Notes under the pieces: generated by a model
What the model saw: the letters and a program-made list of their open reading frames with translations, nothing else
Told to the model about the DNA's origin: nothing
Databases searched by the model: none
Assembly (NCBI RefSeq): GCF_904528075.1
Contig: NZ_LR882035.1
Coordinates: 2,790,001 to 2,854,000, forward strand
From: Agreia sp. COWG
GTDB taxonomy: Bacteria; Actinomycetota; Actinomycetes; Actinomycetales; Microbacteriaceae
Direction of reading: 5' to 3'
DNA length: 64,000 bases
Shown here: one piece after another, positions 27,478 through 37,186 of the stretch
Numbering within the stretch: the stretch's first letter is position 1
Layout: each line of letters starts with the position of its first letter
Program-made: the position numbers and the translations under genes

Positions 27478-30400
27478 ATGACCGACCTCGCTTCGCGCAC
27501 CGACCTGCCCACCACCGAGGCGGTCACCGCGCTCGTTCGCCGCTGGCTCACCGAGGCCTCCGCCATCCCGGCCGACGCCTCGGCCCAGCGCCTCGCCGGG
27601 GTTCTCAAAGACCCGAACGGCCTCGACTTCACCGTGGGCTTCGTCGACGGTGTCGTGCGACCCGAAGACCTCGGGGTCGCCGCACGCAACCTGCGCGAGC
27701 TCGCCCCACGCGTTCCGGCGTTTCTCCCCTGGTACCTCAAGAGCGCCGTGCGCCTCGGCGGCCTGGCCGCTCCCGTCGCGCCGGCCATAGCCATCCCGAT
27801 CGCCCGCCGGGTGCTGCACAACATGGTGGGCCACCTCATCATCGACGCCACCGACGCCCGTCTGGGCTCGGCTATCGCGAAGCTGCGCAGCCACGGCGAG
27901 GGTACGAAGCTCAACGTGAACCTGCTCGGCGAGGCAGTGCTGGGCGAGTCCGAGGCCGCCCGCCGCCTCGATGGCACGCACCGCCTGCTCGCCCGCGACG
28001 ACGTCGACTACGTCTCGATCAAGGTATCGTCCACGGTTGCGCCGCATTCCGCGTGGGCCTTCGACGAGGCCGTCGAGCACATCGTCGATCGCCTCTCTCC
28101 CCTCTTCGAGCGCGCCGCCGCGAGTTCGCCGTCGAAGTTCATCAACCTCGACATGGAGGAGTACAAGGACCTCGACCTCACCATGGCCGTGTTCATGCGC
28201 ATCCTCGACGACCCCCGCTTCTTCGGTCTCGAGGCGGGCATCGTGCTGCAGGCCTATCTGCCGGATGCCCTGTCGGCCATGATCCGCCTGCAAGACTGGG
28301 CGTCCGCACGACGCGCGGCGGGCGGAGCCGGCGTCAAGGTGCGCATCGTGAAGGGTGCCAACCTGCCGATGGAGGAGGTCGAGGCGAGCCTGCACGGCTG
28401 GCCGCTGGCCACCTGGTCGACGAAGCAGCAGAGCGACACGAACTACAAGCGGGTCGTCGAGTACTCGCTGCACCCCGACCGCATCGACAACGTGCGCATC
28501 GGCGTGGCGGGCCACAACCTGTTCGACATCGCCTTCGCCTGGCTGCTCGCGAAGCAGCGCGGCGTGACCGCGGGGCTCGAGTTCGAGATGCTGCTCGGCA
28601 TGGCGCAGGGGCAGGCCGAGGCCGTGCGCCGCGAGGTGGGGTCGCTGCTGCTCTACACGCCGGTCGTGCACCCGCAGGAGTTCGACGTGGCGATCGCGTA
28701 CCTGATCCGCCGCCTCGAGGAGGGTGCCAGCCAGCAGAACTTCATGAGCGCCGTGTTCGAGCTCAGCGAGAACGAGGCGCTGTTCACCCGCGAGCGCGAG
28801 CGCTTCGAGGCGTCGCTCGCCGACCTCGACACCGCGGTGCCGAAGCCGAATCGCACGCAGGACCGGCGGCATCCGGGTGCTGCGATCGAGCGCACCGGCT
28901 TCGACGGTACTGACTTCACGAACGCCGCCGACACCGACCCCGCCCTTCCGCAGAACCGCGCGTGGGGCCTCGAGATCTTGAAGCGCGTGCCGTCGTCGCT
29001 GCTCGGTGACGACACCATCTCGGCATCCATGGTGCACACCGAAGGCGAGCTGGATGCCGTCATCGGCTCGGCCGCGACCGCGGGCTCCGCCTGGGGTCGG
29101 CTCTCGGGAGCCGAGCGGGCGGACATCCTGCATCGGGCGGGCGACGAACTCGCCCTCGGCAGGGCCGACCTCATGGAGGTCATGGCCAGTGAGACCGGCA
29201 AGACCCTCGACCAGAGTGACCCCGAGGTGTCGGAGGCGATCGACTTCGCGCACTTCTACGCGGAGCGCGCCCGCGAGCTCGACTCGGTCGACGGGGCCAC
29301 GTTCGTTCCCTCGACGCTGACCGTCGTGGCACCGCCGTGGAATTTCCCGGTCGCCATCCCCGCCGGATCGACCCTCGCCGCCCTCGCCGCGGGAAGCGCC
29401 GTCGTGATCAAGCCGGCCCGCCAGGCCCGCCGCTCCGGAGCCGTGATGGTCGAGGCGCTCTGGCGTGCAGGGGTCCCCCGCGAGGTGCTGCAGCTGGTGC
29501 AGCTCGCCGACCAGTCGCTGGGTCGCCGCCTCATCGCCCACGACGCGGTCGACCGCGTGATCCTCACCGGGGGATACGAGACCGCCGAGCTGTTCCGCTC
29601 GTTCCGCGTCGACGTGCCCCTGCTCGCCGAGACGAGCGGCAAGAACGCCATCATCGTGACGCCCTCGGCCGATCTCGACCTGGCGGTGAAAGACGTCGTC
29701 TCGTCGGCGTTCGGCCACGCGGGCCAGAAGTGCTCCGCGGCGTCGCTCGTGATCCTCGTCGGTTCCGTCGCGACCTCGCGTCGGTTCCGTACCCAGCTCG
29801 TGGATGCGGTGTCGTCGCTCACGGTCGGCTATCCGGCCGACCCGACCACGCAGATGGGCCCGATCATCGAGCCCGCGAAGGGCAAGCTGCTGGCGGGGCT
29901 CACCACCCTGGGCGCGGGCGAGAGCTGGCTCGTCGAGCCGAAGCGCCTCAACGACAGTGGCGCCCTGTGGAGCCCCGGAGTTCGCGCGGGCGTTCGCCGT
30001 GGCTCCGAGTACCACCTCACCGAATACTTCGGACCGATCCTCGGCATCATGACGGCGGCCACCCTCGACGAGGCCATCACCATCGCAAACGAGATCGACT
30101 ACGGGCTCACGGCCGGGCTGCACTCGCTGAACACGGCCGAGCTCGACGTGTGGCTCTCGCGCATCCAGGCCGGCAATCTCTACGTGAACCGCGGAACGAC
30201 CGGCGCCATCGTTCAGCGCCAGCCCTTCGGCGGCTGGAAGAAGTCCGTCGTCGGCCCCGGAACCAAGGCCGGCGGACCGAACTACCTCTACGGCCTCGGC
30301 TCGTGGAAGGCCGCCGTGAGCCATGCCGACACCCCGGTGGCCCAGGCGTCGGTGCGCCGTCTGATCGACGCGGCGGCCACCGAGCTGGGCGCCGACGAGA

Positions 30401-30924
30401 ACGGCAGCCTGCGCCGCGCGGCCTCGAGCGACGCCGCCGCCTGGGCCTCGGAGTTCGGCACCGCGCGCGACGTCTCCGGCCTCACCGCCGAGCGCAACGT
30501 GTTCCGCTACGTGCCCCGGCCCGTGACCCTGCGCTTCGGCGCGGATGCGTCTCACGCAGACGTCGTGCGCGTTCTCGCAGCGGCGTTCGTGGCGGGCTCC
30601 GCCGTCGAGGTGTCGGCCGCGGCCGCCCTGCCGTCTCAGCTGCGCGCCACCCTGGGCGAATGCGGGCTCACGATGCGCATCGAGAGCAATGACATGTGGC
30701 TCACCAGGGCGAAGACCCTGTCGGATGCGACGGTGCGGCTCGTCGGGTCATCCGCGCGCGAGTTCGCGGTCGCTACCGGCGGCCGCCCCGATCTGGCCGT
30801 CTACGCGAACGAGGTCACGGAGTCGGGCCGCATCGAACTGCTGCCCTTCGTGCACGAGCAGGCGGTGTCGATCACCGCACACCGCTTCGGCACGCCGAAC
30901 CACCTGAGCGACGCACTGCTCTAG
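27478..30924 (+). CDS. putA: bifunctional proline dehydrogenase / L-glutamate gamma-semialdehyde dehydrogenase
   Basis: A 1148-residue enzyme that oxidises proline to glutamate in two steps (FAD then NAD+). The PRODH barrel covers about 1-450; INLDMEEYKDLDLT and the C-terminal RRLEEGASQQNFMS are typical. The aldehyde dehydrogenase domain covers about 480-1000, with PWNFPVAIPAGS and the catalytic Cys in GHAGQKCSAASL. About 150 residues follow. No DNA-binding ribbon-helix-helix domain is present at the N-terminus, so it is not the autoregulating E. coli type, consistent with the separate LysR gene. Confidence 0.95.
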   Translation: MTDLASRTDLPTTEAVTALVRRWLTEASAIPADASAQRLAGVLKDPNGLDFTVGFVDGVVRPEDLGVAARNLRELAPRVPAFLPWYLKSAVRLGGLAAPVAPAIAIPIARRVLHNMVGHLIIDATDARLGSAIAKLRSHGEGTKLNVNLLGEAVLGESEAARRLDGTHRLLARDDVDYVSIKVSSTVAPHSAWAFDEAVEHIVDRLSPLFERAAASSPSKFINLDMEEYKDLDLTMAVFMRILDDPRFFGLEAGIVLQAYLPDALSAMIRLQDWASARRAAGGAGVKVRIVKGANLPMEEVEASLHGWPLATWSTKQQSDTNYKRVVEYSLHPDRIDNVRIGVAGHNLFDIAFAWLLAKQRGVTAGLEFEMLLGMAQGQAEAVRREVGSLLLYTPVVHPQEFDVAIAYLIRRLEEGASQQNFMSAVFELSENEALFTRERERFEASLADLDTAVPKPNRTQDRRHPGAAIERTGFDGTDFTNAADTDPALPQNRAWGLEILKRVPSSLLGDDTISASMVHTEGELDAVIGSAATAGSAWGRLSGAERADILHRAGDELALGRADLMEVMASETGKTLDQSDPEVSEAIDFAHFYAERARELDSVDGATFVPSTLTVVAPPWNFPVAIPAGSTLAALAAGSAVVIKPARQARRSGAVMVEALWRAGVPREVLQLVQLADQSLGRRLIAHDAVDRVILTGGYETAELFRSFRVDVPLLAETSGKNAIIVTPSADLDLAVKDVVSSAFGHAGQKCSAASLVILVGSVATSRRFRTQLVDAVSSLTVGYPADPTTQMGPIIEPAKGKLLAGLTTLGAGESWLVEPKRLNDSGALWSPGVRAGVRRGSEYHLTEYFGPILGIMTAATLDEAITIANEIDYGLTAGLHSLNTAELDVWLSRIQAGNLYVNRGTTGAIVQRQPFGGWKKSVVGPGTKAGGPNYLYGLGSWKAAVSHADTPVAQASVRRLIDAAATELGADENGSLRRAASSDAAAWASEFGTARDVSGLTAERNVFRYVPRPVTLRFGADASHADVVRVLAAAFVAGSAVEVSAAAALPSQLRATLGECGLTMRIESNDMWLTRAKTLSDATVRLVGSSAREFAVATGGRPDLAVYANEVTESGRIELLPFVHEQAVSITAHRFGTPNHLSDALL

Positions 30925-30956
30925 AGGGCTGAGGGGCGGGCGAACTGCCGCTCTGG

Positions 30957-32288
30957 CTACGCGCCGGCGAAGAAGGCGCCGATCGCAGCGGAGAGCGCCA
31001 CCGGGTCGTTCACGTGGCACAGCTCGCGTGCGGAGTGCATCGACAAGAGGGGCACCCCCACGTCGACGGTGCGGATGCCGAGGCGCGTCGCGGTGAGCGG
31101 GCCGATCGTCGATCCGCAGGGAACCGCGTTGTTCGACACGAACTCCTGATAGCTCACGCCGGCCCGCTCGCAGGAACGCGCCCAGAGTGCGGCTCCCTGC
31201 GCATCCGTCGCATAGCGCTGGTTGGCGTTGATCTTCAGCAGCGGTCCGCCCCCGGCGATCGGGGTGTTGACCGGATCGTGCCGCTCGGGGTAGTTCGGGT
31301 GGATGGCGTGGCCGGCGTCGGCCGACAGGCACCAGGATGCGGCGTACGCCCGCAGGCGGTCGGTCGGGGTGGCGCCGAGGCCGGCCCCGACGCGGCTGAG
31401 CACGTCGTCGAGCAGCGGGCCGGATGCTCCGGAGCGGGACTCGCTGCCGAGCTCCTCGTGGTCGAAGGCGGCGAGCACGCTGATGTTCGATTCGTCGTCT
31501 GAGGAATCGGCCACGCCGGCACCAGCGGCCGCCCCGGAACCGATCAGCGCCACGAGCCCGGCGTAGACAGACGAGAGGTTGTCCATGCGGCCGGCGGCGA
31601 ACAGCTGCCCGTCGTCGCCGAACCGGGCGGGGGCCTGGGTGTCGGCGGTCAGCATGTCGTAGCCCGAGACCTCCCAGGCGGCGACGCCCGCGAGGCCGGC
31701 CAGGTGCGCGACCAGGTCGCCCGTGTGGCCGACGCCGTACACGGGCGTGGTGTGCCGCTGCTTGTCGAGGGTGAGCCCCGAATTGACCTCGCGGTCGAGA
31801 TGGATCGCCAGCTGCGGGATGCGCAGGTACGGGCCGGTGCGCACGAGGTGCTCTGTTCCGTCGCGGGTGACGAGCCGGCCGGCGAGCTCGAGCTCGCGGT
31901 CGAGCCACGAGTTCAGCAGCGGCCCGCCGTAGACCTCGACGCCGGCCTGCAGCCAGCCGCGGTTCGTGATGGTGGGCTTGGGCTTGAGCTTGAAGCCGGG
32001 TGAATCGGTGTGCGAACCCAGGATGCGGAACGGCGTCGTCGCCGTCGCACCCGCGGGCCGGATCCAGGCGATGATCGCGCCGTCGCGCAGCACATAGTGA
32101 CGGGCCTCTGCCGTTGCCGGCGATGCGGCGTCACCCTCTGCACCCCAGTCGTCCGCCTCGTCGAGCTGCGAGAATCCGGCCTCATCGAGGCGCCTCGCTG
32201 CCTCGGCGACCGCGTGATACGAGCTCGGCGACGCCTGGATGAAGCGAGCGAAGTCATCGATGTAGGCGTCGTTCGTCGTGGAATCCAT
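30957..32288 (-). CDS. apeB: M18-family aminopeptidase
   Basis: A 443-residue cytosolic metallo-aminopeptidase. The metal sites are His93/Asp95 in LGSHTDSPGFK, the Asp in GRMDNLSS, the Glu pair in FDHEELGSE and the His in LLSMHSARE near the C-terminus. Length fits the family. It releases N-terminal residues from peptides in the cytoplasm, in keeping with the peptide importer and the Xaa-Pro aminopeptidase nearby. It ends 33 bases from putA in convergent orientation. Confidence 0.93.
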   Translation of the reverse strand: MDSTTNDAYIDDFARFIQASPSSYHAVAEAARRLDEAGFSQLDEADDWGAEGDAASPATAEARHYVLRDGAIIAWIRPAGATATTPFRILGSHTDSPGFKLKPKPTITNRGWLQAGVEVYGGPLLNSWLDRELELAGRLVTRDGTEHLVRTGPYLRIPQLAIHLDREVNSGLTLDKQRHTTPVYGVGHTGDLVAHLAGLAGVAAWEVSGYDMLTADTQAPARFGDDGQLFAAGRMDNLSSVYAGLVALIGSGAAAGAGVADSSDDESNISVLAAFDHEELGSESRSGASGPLLDDVLSRVGAGLGATPTDRLRAYAASWCLSADAGHAIHPNYPERHDPVNTPIAGGGPLLKINANQRYATDAQGAALWARSCERAGVSYQEFVSNNAVPCGSTIGPLTATRLGIRTVDVGVPLLSMHSARELCHVNDPVALSAAIGAFFAGA

Positions 32289-32345
32289 GACTCAATCCAA
32301 CCACCCGCCACCTGTGCCGCCGCAAAGCGGGTACGTCGGCGGGCG

Positions 32346-33107
32346 TCAGCGGGGTGCGAGCGAGCGAGCCAGTGCGGTCTCGATGAGCTCGAGGTCGATG
32401 TGCACATGCTCTGTCGCGATGCGGCTGGCGTCGTCGGGGCGCGCCTCGACGATCGCTCTGACGAGCCTCTCGTGGTCACCGAGGGCCCGCAGCTCCATCT
32501 CGCGCATGCCGTCGGGCGCACCCCAGAGGTGCGCCGGCGCCGAGATGCTGATGCGCGACTCGAGGTCGAGTAGCAACGCCTGCAGCGTGCTGTTGTGCGT
32601 CGAATGGCCGATGGCGAGGTGCAGCCGTTCGTCGGCCTTCTGCGACGCGAGGCCGGATTCGGCCACACGATAGCCGTCGAGGCAGCTCTCGAGCCGCGCG
32701 ATGTCGTCGGGGGTGCGCCTCTCGGCGGCGGCCTTCGCGATGGTGCCGTGCATCCAGCCCACGGCCTCGAGGGTGTCGCGCAGCTCGTCGAGCCGGGCCG
32801 ACAGGGTTCGCCGCACCGGGGCATCCGATTCGGGGCCCCACTGCTCGCGCACGAACGAGCCACCACCGCGCCCGCGCTGGGTCTCGAGCAGCCCCTTCTC
32901 GACGAGCGTGGCCAGCGCCTGCCGCACGGTCATGCGGCCCACCTTCAGCGACGCGGCCAGGGTTCGCTCGGGCGGAAGCCTCGAGCCGGGCAGATACTCC
33001 CCCACGGCGATCGCAGTGATCAGCCGGTCGGTGATCTCGTCGGAACGCGAGGTGCTCACGATCGGCTGCGCCAACGTGGATGCCACGGGGCCGCGTTTCG
33101 CAGTCAT
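32346..33107 (-). CDS. GntR-family regulator, FCD subfamily
   Basis: A 253-residue regulator with a winged helix (about 20-85; GSRLPPERTLAASLKVGRMTVRQA) and an FCD domain (about 105-240). The ATG at 33107 follows AGAGGGG; an in-frame ATG at 33155 has no ribosome site. It is divergent from the hydrolase/permease/acetamidase operon, and a GGTCT-N7-AGACC inverted repeat lies between, so it is the likely regulator of that pathway. Confidence 0.88.
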   Translation of the reverse strand: MTAKRGPVASTLAQPIVSTSRSDEITDRLITAIAVGEYLPGSRLPPERTLAASLKVGRMTVRQALATLVEKGLLETQRGRGGGSFVREQWGPESDAPVRRTLSARLDELRDTLEAVGWMHGTIAKAAAERRTPDDIARLESCLDGYRVAESGLASQKADERLHLAIGHSTHNSTLQALLLDLESRISISAPAHLWGAPDGMREMELRALGDHERLVRAIVEARPDDASRIATEHVHIDLELIETALARSLAPR

Positions 33108-33206
33108 CGATACGGCCCCTCTCTGGTCGCCGGGGTCGCCGACCGCCTGCGTCATCGGCGGCGGTGAGGCGGGCCGTTTGTAACGCTCATGTTAACGGAG
33201 TCGAAT

Positions 33207-33223
33207 GGTCTTCTCACGAGACC
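33207..33223. promoter_or_regulatory. candidate GntR operator
   Basis: GGTCT and AGACC are separated by seven bases, in the 138-base divergent region and 22 bases before the hydrolase start. Confidence 0.45.
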
Positions 33224-33245
33224 TTTTCTCTTACACAATGTCTCC

Positions 33246-34193
33246 ATGTCATCTGTGACCACCCGATTGATCCCGTTCGGCGAGTACTCCACGTGGGTGC
33301 GCATCGAGGCGCCGGATGCTCCGCTCGACGGCGCGCTGCCACTCGTCGTGCTGCATGGCGGCCCCGGCATGGCCCACAACTACGTGCGCAACCTCGGTCT
33401 CCTGGCTGACGAGACCGGCCGCACGGTCGTTCACTACGACCAGCTCGGCTGCGGCAACAGCACCCACCTGCCGGAGGCACCCGCGGAGTTCTGGACGCCG
33501 CAGCTCTTCGTCGACGAGTTCGAGAACCTGCTGGCGTCGCTCGGCCTCGACCGCGTGCACCTGCTCGGGCAGTCCTGGGGCGGCATGCTCGCCGCCGAGA
33601 TCGCGGTGCGCCAGAACCCGGCCCTCGCCAGCGTCAGCATCTGCAACTCCCCCGCCTCGATGCAGCTGTGGGCCGAGGCGGCGAGCGCTCTGCGCGACGA
33701 GCTGCCGGCCGAGGTGCAGGCCGCGCTCGAGAAGCACGAGTCCGCCGGCACGCTGACCGACCCCGAGTACCTGGCGGCATCCGACGTCTTCTACGAGCGG
33801 CACGTCTGCCGCATCACCCCCACACCCCCCGATTTTCAGGAGAGCGTCGACCAGATGGAAGCGGAGCCCACGGTGTACCACACCATGAACGGGCCGAACG
33901 AGTTCCACGTGGTCGGCACCATGCGCTCCTGGACGGTGATCGACCGGCTCGAGGCCGTCATCGCCCCCACACTCGTCGTCGCCGGCGAGTTCGACGAAGC
34001 GACCCCCAGCACCTGGGAGTCCTTCGCCACCCGCATCGCCGGAGCCACCACCCATGTCTTCGCCGGAGCCAGCCACTGCGTGCACCTCGAGCAGCCCGAG
34101 ACATTCAGGGCCGAGATCGCGCACTTCTTGAGCAAGCATGACCTCAGCATGCATGACTACAGCACCGCCGACAGAAGAGACCTCACATCATGA
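33246..34193 (+). CDS. proline iminopeptidase-family alpha/beta hydrolase
   Basis: A 315-residue cytoplasmic hydrolase. HGGPGMAHNY carries the oxyanion motif of the proline iminopeptidase/amidase group, and GQSWGGM holds the nucleophile Ser; the family Asp and His are in GEFDEATP and GASHCVH. The ATG at 33246 matches the family N-terminus. It lacks a clear ribosome site, and a CACAAT element just upstream would allow leaderless translation. The stop overlaps the permease start (ATGA). The substrate may be an N-terminal-proline peptide or an amino acid amide. Confidence 0.85.
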   Translation: MSSVTTRLIPFGEYSTWVRIEAPDAPLDGALPLVVLHGGPGMAHNYVRNLGLLADETGRTVVHYDQLGCGNSTHLPEAPAEFWTPQLFVDEFENLLASLGLDRVHLLGQSWGGMLAAEIAVRQNPALASVSICNSPASMQLWAEAASALRDELPAEVQAALEKHESAGTLTDPEYLAASDVFYERHVCRITPTPPDFQESVDQMEAEPTVYHTMNGPNEFHVVGTMRSWTVIDRLEAVIAPTLVVAGEFDEATPSTWESFATRIAGATTHVFAGASHCVHLEQPETFRAEIAHFLSKHDLSMHDYSTADRRDLTS

Positions 34194-35581
34194 CCCAGTC
34201 CGGCCCCGACCTGACCGCCCAGCAGGAACTTGAATCACTCGGCTACAAACAGCAACTCAAAAGAAGCGTCTCCACCGTCGACCTGCTCATCTACGGCCTC
34301 GTCTTCATGGTGCCGATCGCTCCCTGGGCGATCTTCGGCGTCGTCTACAACGCGGCCGGCGGCATGGTTCCGTTGGTCTACCTCATCGGCCTCATCGCCA
34401 TGATCTTCACGGCGCTGGCGTACCAGCAGATGGCCAAGTCGATCCCGCTCGCCGGCTCGGTCTTCTCGTATGTCGGCCGCGGCATCCATCCCACCGCAGG
34501 GTTCTTCGCCGGCTGGGCCATCCTGCTCGACTATCTGCTCGTGCCCACCCTGCTCTATGTGTTCGCGGCGGAGTCGATGGTCGGCATCTTCCCCGACACC
34601 CCTCGCTGGGTGTGGGCGCTGGTCTTCGTCGCCATCAACACCGTGGTCAACCTGCTCGGCGTCGGATCGCTGAAGCTGATGAACCGCATCTTCCTCGCGA
34701 TCGAGCTCGTGTTCGTCGTGATCTTCATCGTGATCGCGGTGACGGCCCTTTCTGGCAACACCGTTCCCGGTGCCGCCTTCACCATCGACCCCCTGTGGGA
34801 CGCGAGCAAGGTGACAGGGCCGCTCATCGCATCCGCCCTGTCGATCGCGGTGCTCAGCTTCCTCGGCTTCGACGGCATCTCCACCATGAGCGAAGAGGCG
34901 ACAGGTGGCCGCAACTCGGCCGGCCGCGCCATGATCCTCGCGCTGATCATCGTGGCCGTGCTCTTCATCGTGCAGACGTGGCTGGCCTCGGCCCTCGCCG
35001 CGGGTCGCGAGTCGTTCGGCGACGACGAGGTGGGCAATGCCTTCTTCACGATCGTGCAGGCCGCGTCGAACAGCGGCTGGATGACGGCGTTCCTCGTCGT
35101 GAACGTTCTCGCGGTCGGTATCGCCAACGCCATGGCGGCCCAGGCCGCCACCAGCCGACTGCTGTTCTCGATGAGCCGCGACCGTCAGCTGCCGCGCTTC
35201 CTCAGCGTGATCAACAAGCGCCAGGTTCCGCAGAACGCCATCCTGCTCGTGTCGGCGCTGTCGGCCGTTCTCGTGCTGTTCTTCGTGGGGCAGATCGATC
35301 TGATCTCGGCTCTGGTCAACTTCGGTGCGCTCTTCGGCTTCATGCTGCTGCACCTGTCGGTGATCGTGTTCTACCTGGTGAAGAAGAAGTCGAAGAACTA
35401 CCTGTTGCACCTGGTGGTGCCCGTCATCGGGTTCCTGATCATCGGCTACGTGCTGCTGAACGCGGCCATCGAGGCCAAGATCGGCGGGCTCATCTGGCTC
35501 GTGCTCGGAGCGGGCGTCTTCACTTATTACAAACTCACCGGTCGAAAGACCGAGCTCACCGAAGAGGATGCCCACGTATGA
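34190..35581 (+). CDS. APC-superfamily amino acid permease
   Basis: A 463-residue inner-membrane transporter with about twelve helices. The family pattern is visible in helix 1 (VDLLIYGLVFMVPIAPWAIFG) and in FLGFDGISTMSEEATGGRN, the loop that ends helix 6. ATGA overlaps join it to the hydrolase upstream and the acetamidase downstream, so the three products are made together. The substrate is probably an amino acid, amine or amide that the two enzymes handle. Confidence 0.9.
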   Translation: MTQSGPDLTAQQELESLGYKQQLKRSVSTVDLLIYGLVFMVPIAPWAIFGVVYNAAGGMVPLVYLIGLIAMIFTALAYQQMAKSIPLAGSVFSYVGRGIHPTAGFFAGWAILLDYLLVPTLLYVFAAESMVGIFPDTPRWVWALVFVAINTVVNLLGVGSLKLMNRIFLAIELVFVVIFIVIAVTALSGNTVPGAAFTIDPLWDASKVTGPLIASALSIAVLSFLGFDGISTMSEEATGGRNSAGRAMILALIIVAVLFIVQTWLASALAAGRESFGDDEVGNAFFTIVQAASNSGWMTAFLVVNVLAVGIANAMAAQAATSRLLFSMSRDRQLPRFLSVINKRQVPQNAILLVSALSAVLVLFFVGQIDLISALVNFGALFGFMLLHLSVIVFYLVKKKSKNYLLHLVVPVIGFLIIGYVLLNAAIEAKIGGLIWLVLGAGVFTYYKLTGRKTELTEEDAHV

Positions 35582-36582
35582 GCGACGCCACAGCCCCCGT
35601 CGCAACCGACGAGCTCGGCTCGAACCACGGCAACACCACCTGGGTGGTGGATTCCACGGGGATCGACCACCTGCTCGGCAAGGAGAACGGCCGCTTCGGC
35701 TTCGAGTCCACCGAGCCCGCCCTGCGCATAGCGCCGGGCACGGGCGAGCGCATCGGCTTCGAGACCAGCGACGAGGTCTATCGCCAGCTGCACGAGCACC
35801 ACGACATGGCCAAGCTCACGGCGGGCATAAACCCGGTCACCGGTCCGGTCTACGTGGAGGGCGCGATGCCGGGTGACGCGCTGGCCGTGACGATCCACGA
35901 GATCAGGCTGAAGGACTGCGGGTGGTCGGTGAGCCTGCCGGGTACGGGGGCTCTGGCCGCAGTAATGGGTGACGAGATGTTCACCCGCCGCGTCTCGTTA
36001 GACGGTGACGGCGCCCACGTCACCGACCGGCACACGTTCGCCGTGAAGCCCATGATCGGCTGCATCGGAACCGCCCCCGCCGACGGGGCGAACTCCACGG
36101 TGATGCCCAGCTACGCGCAGGGCGGCAACATGGATCTGACGGAGTGCCGCCCGGGTTCGACCGTGTACCTGCCCGTGATGGTCGAGGGCGCCTACCTCTC
36201 CATCGGAGACATCCACGCCCTGATGGCCGAGGGCGAATCCTCGTTCGTGGCGATCGAGGCCGAGGGCGTCGCGGTGGTGAGTGTCGACGTGGTTCCGGGT
36301 ATGGACATCCGGGCACCCCGGGTCGAGACCGACGACGCCATCATGTTCGTCGGCCTCGGCGATCCGGTGCAGCAGAGCATCACGCGCGGCTACGAAGACA
36401 TGTTCACGTTCTTGACCCGCGACCACGGCTGGGAGTCGGGCGACGCCTACGCCGTGATGAGCGCGGTCTGCCACTCGAGGCTGGGCGGACCCACGGGCGC
36501 CGTCGCACCCGATCCGCTGCACCCGATGGATGCCGTCGGTGCGGTCACCGTGCACATCCTGCCGAAGAGCGTGCTGGCCTGA
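35578..36582 (+). CDS. acetamidase/formamidase-family amidase
   Basis: A 334-residue FmdA/AmdA-type hydrolase. Family features are the N-terminal SNHGNTTWVVDST-like segment, PVTGPVYVEGAMPGDAL, and MIGCIGTAPADG followed by GGNMDLTECRPGSTVYLPV. These enzymes release ammonia from short amides. ATGA coupling to the permease and the divergent GntR gene imply one catabolic unit for an imported amide. The ammonia-yielding step is inference from family. Confidence 0.9.
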   Translation: MSDATAPVATDELGSNHGNTTWVVDSTGIDHLLGKENGRFGFESTEPALRIAPGTGERIGFETSDEVYRQLHEHHDMAKLTAGINPVTGPVYVEGAMPGDALAVTIHEIRLKDCGWSVSLPGTGALAAVMGDEMFTRRVSLDGDGAHVTDRHTFAVKPMIGCIGTAPADGANSTVMPSYAQGGNMDLTECRPGSTVYLPVMVEGAYLSIGDIHALMAEGESSFVAIEAEGVAVVSVDVVPGMDIRAPRVETDDAIMFVGLGDPVQQSITRGYEDMFTFLTRDHGWESGDAYAVMSAVCHSRLGGPTGAVAPDPLHPMDAVGAVTVHILPKSVLA

Positions 36583-36624
36583 GGGCCGTCGGGCGGGAGC
36601 CGGTGGCGGGTCGGATCGGGCCCG

Positions 36625-37113
36625 CTACTCGGCCTCGTCGGGGAAGACCCGCTTGTAGGCGCGGCCATCGGGCAGGGTCACGGTCTCGGCGCGGAGCGTT
36701 CCGCGGGTGACGCGCAGGTAGATCGCCTGCGCGCTGACTCCGAGCTTCACGGCGGCCTCGGACACCGAGAGGCCGGGCAGGTCGGTCGGAACGCTGCTGG
36801 GACGCGTGGAGCGCTTGCGCCCCGCCTCGTGCCGCATCGCGATCTCGGCATCGGTGCCGCTCCAGCGCCACTTCGCTGCGGGGGCGCCGAGCCCGGCGGC
36901 CTCGGCGATGTCGTCCCACGAGACACCCGCGGCCCGCGCCTCCCGCACAGACTTGAGGGTCGCGGAATCCTTCTCCAGCTCGGCGACGAGCATGCGGATC
37001 GCCCTGATGCGGTCGAGGGCGGCGGGCGGGCTCTCGGGGTGCGCGACGGCGGCGGAGTCGAGCTCGCCGATGCGACTCAGCCAGCTGCGGGATTCGTCGG
37101 AGAGGAAGGACAC
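36625..37113 (-). CDS. putative DNA-binding protein with two helix-turn-helix regions
   Basis: A 162-residue basic protein with one HTH-like segment at about 62-85 (GVSWDDIAEAAGLGAPAAKW) and a second MerR/excisionase-like segment near the C-terminus (LSVSEAAVKLGVSAQAIYLRVTRG). No effector domain is visible. The start at 37113 fits the coding bias. It stands alone, convergent with the acetamidase gene. Targets are unknown. Confidence 0.65.
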   Translation of the reverse strand: MSFLSDESRSWLSRIGELDSAAVAHPESPPAALDRIRAIRMLVAELEKDSATLKSVREARAAGVSWDDIAEAAGLGAPAAKWRWSGTDAEIAMRHEAGRKRSTRPSSVPTDLPGLSVSEAAVKLGVSAQAIYLRVTRGTLRAETVTLPDGRAYKRVFPDEAE

Positions 37114-37186
37114 GGGCTCATGCTAAGCCGCGCCGTCTGTGCCCGAGGTGAGTGCGGCGCGGGCCCCGCCGACGCGGACGCGCGTA

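Noticed and set aside
27448..30555. Minus-strand open frame of 1035 codons opposite putA
   Set aside because: Composition is that of an antisense shadow of a GC-rich gene, with no recognisable domain, while the plus strand encodes a full PutA.
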